A stretch of 7,957 bases of DNA from Candidatus Sediminicultor secundus. GTDB lineage: Bacteria > Atribacterota > JS1 > SB-45 > 34-128. Below the pieces are notes generated by a model. It was not told the origin of the DNA. It worked only from the letters and a program-made list of their open reading frames with translations, and made no database searches. The DNA lies in contig NCRO01000278.1 in NCBI GenBank assembly GCA_002849045.2, positions 1-7,957 of the forward strand, read 5' to 3'. A program made the translations under genes and the position numbers. The first letter of the stretch is position 1; every line of letters starts with the position of its first letter. Of this stretch, positions 5,505 to 7,957 are shown piece after piece.

Positions 5505-7829
5505 TCATTTCAAACTATCGAACATCTCCTGTATAATCTTCCCCTCATTACTATAAGAATTCTCCCTTGAATAATCTTCTAAATAGTCATCAGGATCGTT
5601 AGTATTATTAATTTCTTCTGATATTATATTCTCCAAATCCATTATTGCTTCTTGAAAATCAATTCCCAGATTTTCTTCAAATTCCTCTAAATTAGATTTT
5701 AATCCTTCTGCAATCCTAATATCGAATACTTCCCCATGACAAACAATGTCAAACCTATTATTTACAACTTCGATAATTTCCTCTTCTATTTCTTCAATAT
5801 CTCTATCATCATTAAAGAGTTTTTTAAATATTTTTGGGAAATGACTTTTTATTTTTGTTAAATTATTAATATCATTAATATTTTCAATAGAGGAAAAATA
5901 TTTTTTAATATATTTTTTATATTTAATATCACAATATTCTTTCAAAATTACAAGAATATCTATTAAAAAATTTTTATCAAAATGCTTTATATCGCCCTTG
6001 TTTTCAAATTGTGAAAGTTTAGTAATTATAAATTTTGTAATTTTGGGATATTTTTTGAGATTAAAAAAAGAAGCTAAATTATATAATTTTATAATATCCG
6101 CTAATTTCATTGCTTTCCAATAATATTTATTCGCATTTTCATGATATCTGAACATTTTAATACTTTCTAGATTATCAAATTTTTGAATGATACTATTTAT
6201 CAACTTCAAAACCAAATTATCATCTAAAAGTATCTTATAAGACTTGTTTTCGGAATAAATTCTATAAATATCAAATAGTTGATTTAAATATATTGCGCTA
6301 TCAATAAGTGAACTAATTAGATTTATATTATTTCTGACTTTATTGATTAAAAAATCTCTAATAGACGGATTTTGAAATTGGATTAAATTTTTAGTTTTAT
6401 TTTTCTTACCTAAGCTATTACTTCTATCACTCTGAACTTTTGATATTTTTATAAAGGTATTTTCTAATTCCTTCAGCGAATTAATAAAATCCTCTGGATT
6501 AATTTCGAAATTAAATTTACTTGACTCATTTTTGTAAAACTTCCAAAAAGATTTTTCTAAATCTTTCTCAAATACCTGATCATCAGAAACAAGCATAGTA
6601 TATAAAAGGTATTTTGAAGATTTTGAAATCTGAGTTATAAAAGAATGTTCCCAAATATTAATTGGGTTGTCTAAATTACTAATAAAAAAGTCAAAAAACT
6701 CTCGTTCTGAAATATGACCTATTTTGCCTATATCAGTCATAATTTGAATGATTCGAGGATTATAGTTTGGGTGGTCAATTATTTCTAAATAACTCTTGTC
6801 AATTAATAGTGCATGGATATATCCATGTGGTAAGTTTGAATAGAAAAGATGATTATAAAGTATCTCTGCTCGAATTAATTTCGAATACTTTTCTAAATCT
6901 ACAATACATTTAGCAATTTCTAAATTAGAATTTGCAAATATTTCATACTTTAGTTTTGCTTGACTCAAAATATACTCTCTCGTAGTCATAATGAGCCTTT
7001 TATTTGAACCGTTCTTTATTTTTTCAATAAATCTAACGAGTCTTTGATCTTCATTCTTCTTTAGTCTTTCTTCAAGAAAATTTCGTCCCAAAAAATCATC
7101 ATAGTAAAATAATTGTTTTTTTCCTTTATCGTATAATGATTCTGCTTCGTTTACATCTGAAGAAACTACAACCAATTCAAAATCTTTTGACAAGTAATTG
7201 TAGATTAATATTCTGGCTAAAGTTGTTTTACCAATACCGGGAATCCCAGAGATAAGGACATAGTTATGTTGATTCAATACAGTAACCGCATCGTAATAAC
7301 TCTCGTTTTGTACGTATATCTTAATCTCTCTGAGAATTTTTCCTTTTTCAAACTCAGAACGACTGATAATATCATTATGCAATAATTTATGAAGTATATT
7401 AGTGCTCGAAAGCCAAAGCTTAAAATGATTTTTTTCAATTTCCGGATATTGACCAAGTAAATTATTTAAATCGTTTTTACCAAAAATATCTAAAGGCTTT
7501 TTTATATATCCATTAAAGATCTTAATTATTTCATCTTTATTAAGGGGTGTTAGCCCCACAGAAGTTGATAAAATAAATTTTTGGGGATTCAAGGTTTTTA
7601 CTTTTTGGTATTCTTCCTTTAGGTTTGACTTTAAAGAATTATAATTATCATATCTCTTACATTGAACTATTAACTTATTATTCTTTTCTTTGGAATATCT
7701 TAAATCAATGCCTTTGTCTCTTCCTATTGTAAATGATTCAAGATTGATATCGTAGTGTTCTTGTAAAACATCTCTTGTTAGATTCTCAAAATCAAACGGC
7801 GATAGATTTAAAAAATTATATTCAGGCAT
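5505..7829 (-). CDS. STAND NTPase with N-terminal Mrr-like restriction endonuclease domain
   Basis: The 774-residue protein begins with a PD-(D/E)XK nuclease of the Mrr type (about 5-120): the FENLTRDVL helix, then GRDKGIDL with D42 and IVQCKRY with Q56 and K58 as catalytic residues. A P-loop NTPase follows: Walker A GIPGIGKTT (195-203), Walker B-like FYYDDFLG (241-248), and LIMTTRE (279-285), with R284 in the sensor position. NYNPRII (355-361) and FQNPSIRDFL (485-494) match the downstream signatures I associate with nSTAND3 NTPases. From about 500 on it is predicted helical, with an acidic segment (674-690) and no domain I recognise. In STAND defence proteins such a C-terminus senses an invader component, NTP-bound oligomers form, and the effector nuclease then cuts DNA. 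The cell site is cytoplasmic, with no signal or membrane segment. AGGA lies 10 nt before the ATG and AAAGGAT 15 nt before. The domain call is firm; defence function is inferred. Confidence 0.9.
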   Translation of the reverse strand: MPEYNFLNLSPFDFENLTRDVLQEHYDINLESFTIGRDKGIDLRYSKEKNNKLIVQCKRYDNYNSLKSNLKEEYQKVKTLNPQKFILSTSVGLTPLNKDEIIKIFNGYIKKPLDIFGKNDLNNLLGQYPEIEKNHFKLWLSSTNILHKLLHNDIISRSEFEKGKILREIKIYVQNESYYDAVTVLNQHNYVLISGIPGIGKTTLARILIYNYLSKDFELVVVSSDVNEAESLYDKGKKQLFYYDDFLGRNFLEERLKKNEDQRLVRFIEKIKNGSNKRLIMTTREYILSQAKLKYEIFANSNLEIAKCIVDLEKYSKLIRAEILYNHLFYSNLPHGYIHALLIDKSYLEIIDHPNYNPRIIQIMTDIGKIGHISEREFFDFFISNLDNPINIWEHSFITQISKSSKYLLYTMLVSDDQVFEKDLEKSFWKFYKNESSKFNFEINPEDFINSLKELENTFIKISKVQSDRSNSLGKKNKTKNLIQFQNPSIRDFLINKVRNNINLISSLIDSAIYLNQLFDIYRIYSENKSYKILLDDNLVLKLINSIIQKFDNLESIKMFRYHENANKYYWKAMKLADIIKLYNLASFFNLKKYPKITKFIITKLSQFENKGDIKHFDKNFLIDILVILKEYCDIKYKKYIKKYFSSIENINDINNLTKIKSHFPKIFKKLFNDDRDIEEIEEEIIEVVNNRFDIVCHGEVFDIRIAEGLKSNLEEFEENLGIDFQEAIMDLENIISEEINNTNDPDDYLEDYSRENSYSNEGKIIQEMFDSLK

Positions 7830-7843
7830 ATATCATTATTCCT

Positions 7844-7857
7844 ATCCTTTAAAGGAT
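7844..7857. promoter_or_regulatory. Perfect 14-bp palindrome at the STAND gene ribosome site
   Basis: ATCCTTTAAAGGAT is its own reverse complement and lies 15 nt before the STAND-nuclease start codon. Its minus-strand half AAAGGAT is one of two purine-rich candidates for the Shine-Dalgarno site; the other, AGGA (7843-7840), adjoins it. It could be an operator for a dimeric regulator. It could also be merely an A+T-rich symmetry around a ribosome site. Confidence 0.4.
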
Positions 7858-7921
7858 TTATATCTGAAAAATCACATTCTAAATTAATTAACTAAGTTTT
7901 TGCTGTATATGGAAAGTCCTC
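7858..7921 (-). promoter_or_regulatory. Upstream region of the STAND nuclease gene
   Basis: This short A+T-rich stretch must hold any promoter lying close to the STAND gene unless transcription enters from beyond the mobile-element end to its right. On the minus strand a TATAAA (7863-7858) could serve as a -10 box, but I see no convincing -35 at the right distance. The AATTAATTAA-type symmetry near 7882-7891 is low complexity. Confidence 0.2.
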
Positions 7922-7957
7922 GGGATCAGGTCTTGCAATATCACTTTTCATATTCCC
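7922..7957 (-). mobile_element. Terminus of a second REP-transposase element, cut by the right edge
   Basis: These 36 bases align to 3405-3439 with 33 of 36 columns identical, including a 22-base identical run (7930-7951 and 3412-3433), in the same orientation. On the minus strand the sequence reads GGA ATA TGA, paralleling GGA AGA TGA, the end of the transposase remnant at 3438-3430. The last codons and stop (7950-7948) of a second transposase copy therefore appear to enter from the right. Whether that copy is intact cannot be seen. Confidence 0.72.

Noticed and set aside
7274..7456. Minus-strand 60-codon frame inside the STAND gene
   Set aside because: It is out of frame within the nuclease-NTPase linker of a well-supported larger gene.
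1..7957. CRISPR array, tRNA or rRNA genes, retron-type non-coding RNA
   Set aside because: I saw no regularly spaced repeats, no tRNA-like cloverleaf with CCA-type end, no conserved rRNA segments and no reverse transcriptase gene.

Overview
The window is a low-GC bacterial (or possibly archaeal) segment with four protein genes, all on the minus strand, so transcription runs from right to left. Three of the four encode nucleases or DNA-modifying enzymes of types that recur in defence islands. The base composition, the Shine-Dalgarno sites (AAAGGAG, AAAGGA) and decayed ends of what look like REP-associated (IS200/Y1-type) tyrosine transposase elements fit a low-GC, probably anaerobic lineage. 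The sequence alone does not give a phylum.

In transcription order: (1) positions 7829-5505 encode a 774-residue fusion of an Mrr-like PD-(D/E)XK endonuclease domain, a STAND-type P-loop NTPase (nSTAND3-like) and a long helical, unassigned C-terminus. (2) 132 nt downstream, positions 5372-3564 encode a 602-residue OLD-family protein: an ABC-type ATPase fused to a TOPRIM nuclease domain. No helicase gene follows it, so it is not a canonical Gabija pair. (3) Positions 3404-3534 hold a 131-bp element with inverted termini and a frameshifted stub of a transposase C-terminus. (4) Positions 3164-2355 encode a secreted or membrane-anchored phospholipase D-like nuclease with a ComEA-like helix-hairpin-helix DNA-binding tail; it is visibly richer in G+C than its neighbours. 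(5) Positions 2055-1 encode the N-terminal 685 residues of a beta-class adenine DNA methyltransferase like the Mod subunit of type III restriction systems. It runs off the left edge, where a Res helicase-nuclease could lie.

The last 36 bases of the window repeat the left terminus of the 131-bp element in the same orientation (33 of 36 aligned columns identical). The STAND-nuclease and OLD genes are therefore bracketed by direct copies of one mobile-element end about 4.5 kb apart. The most interesting reading is that these two genes form a two-gene defence cassette inserted or exchanged as a unit: a STAND sensor-nuclease that recognises an invader through its C-terminus, next to an OLD-type ATPase-nuclease. 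That the two act together is inferred from order, orientation and bracketing only. A hairpin with a T-run between them suggests that OLD expression may be attenuated rather than strictly equal. The PLD nuclease probably belongs to the resident chromosome and works outside the cytoplasm.
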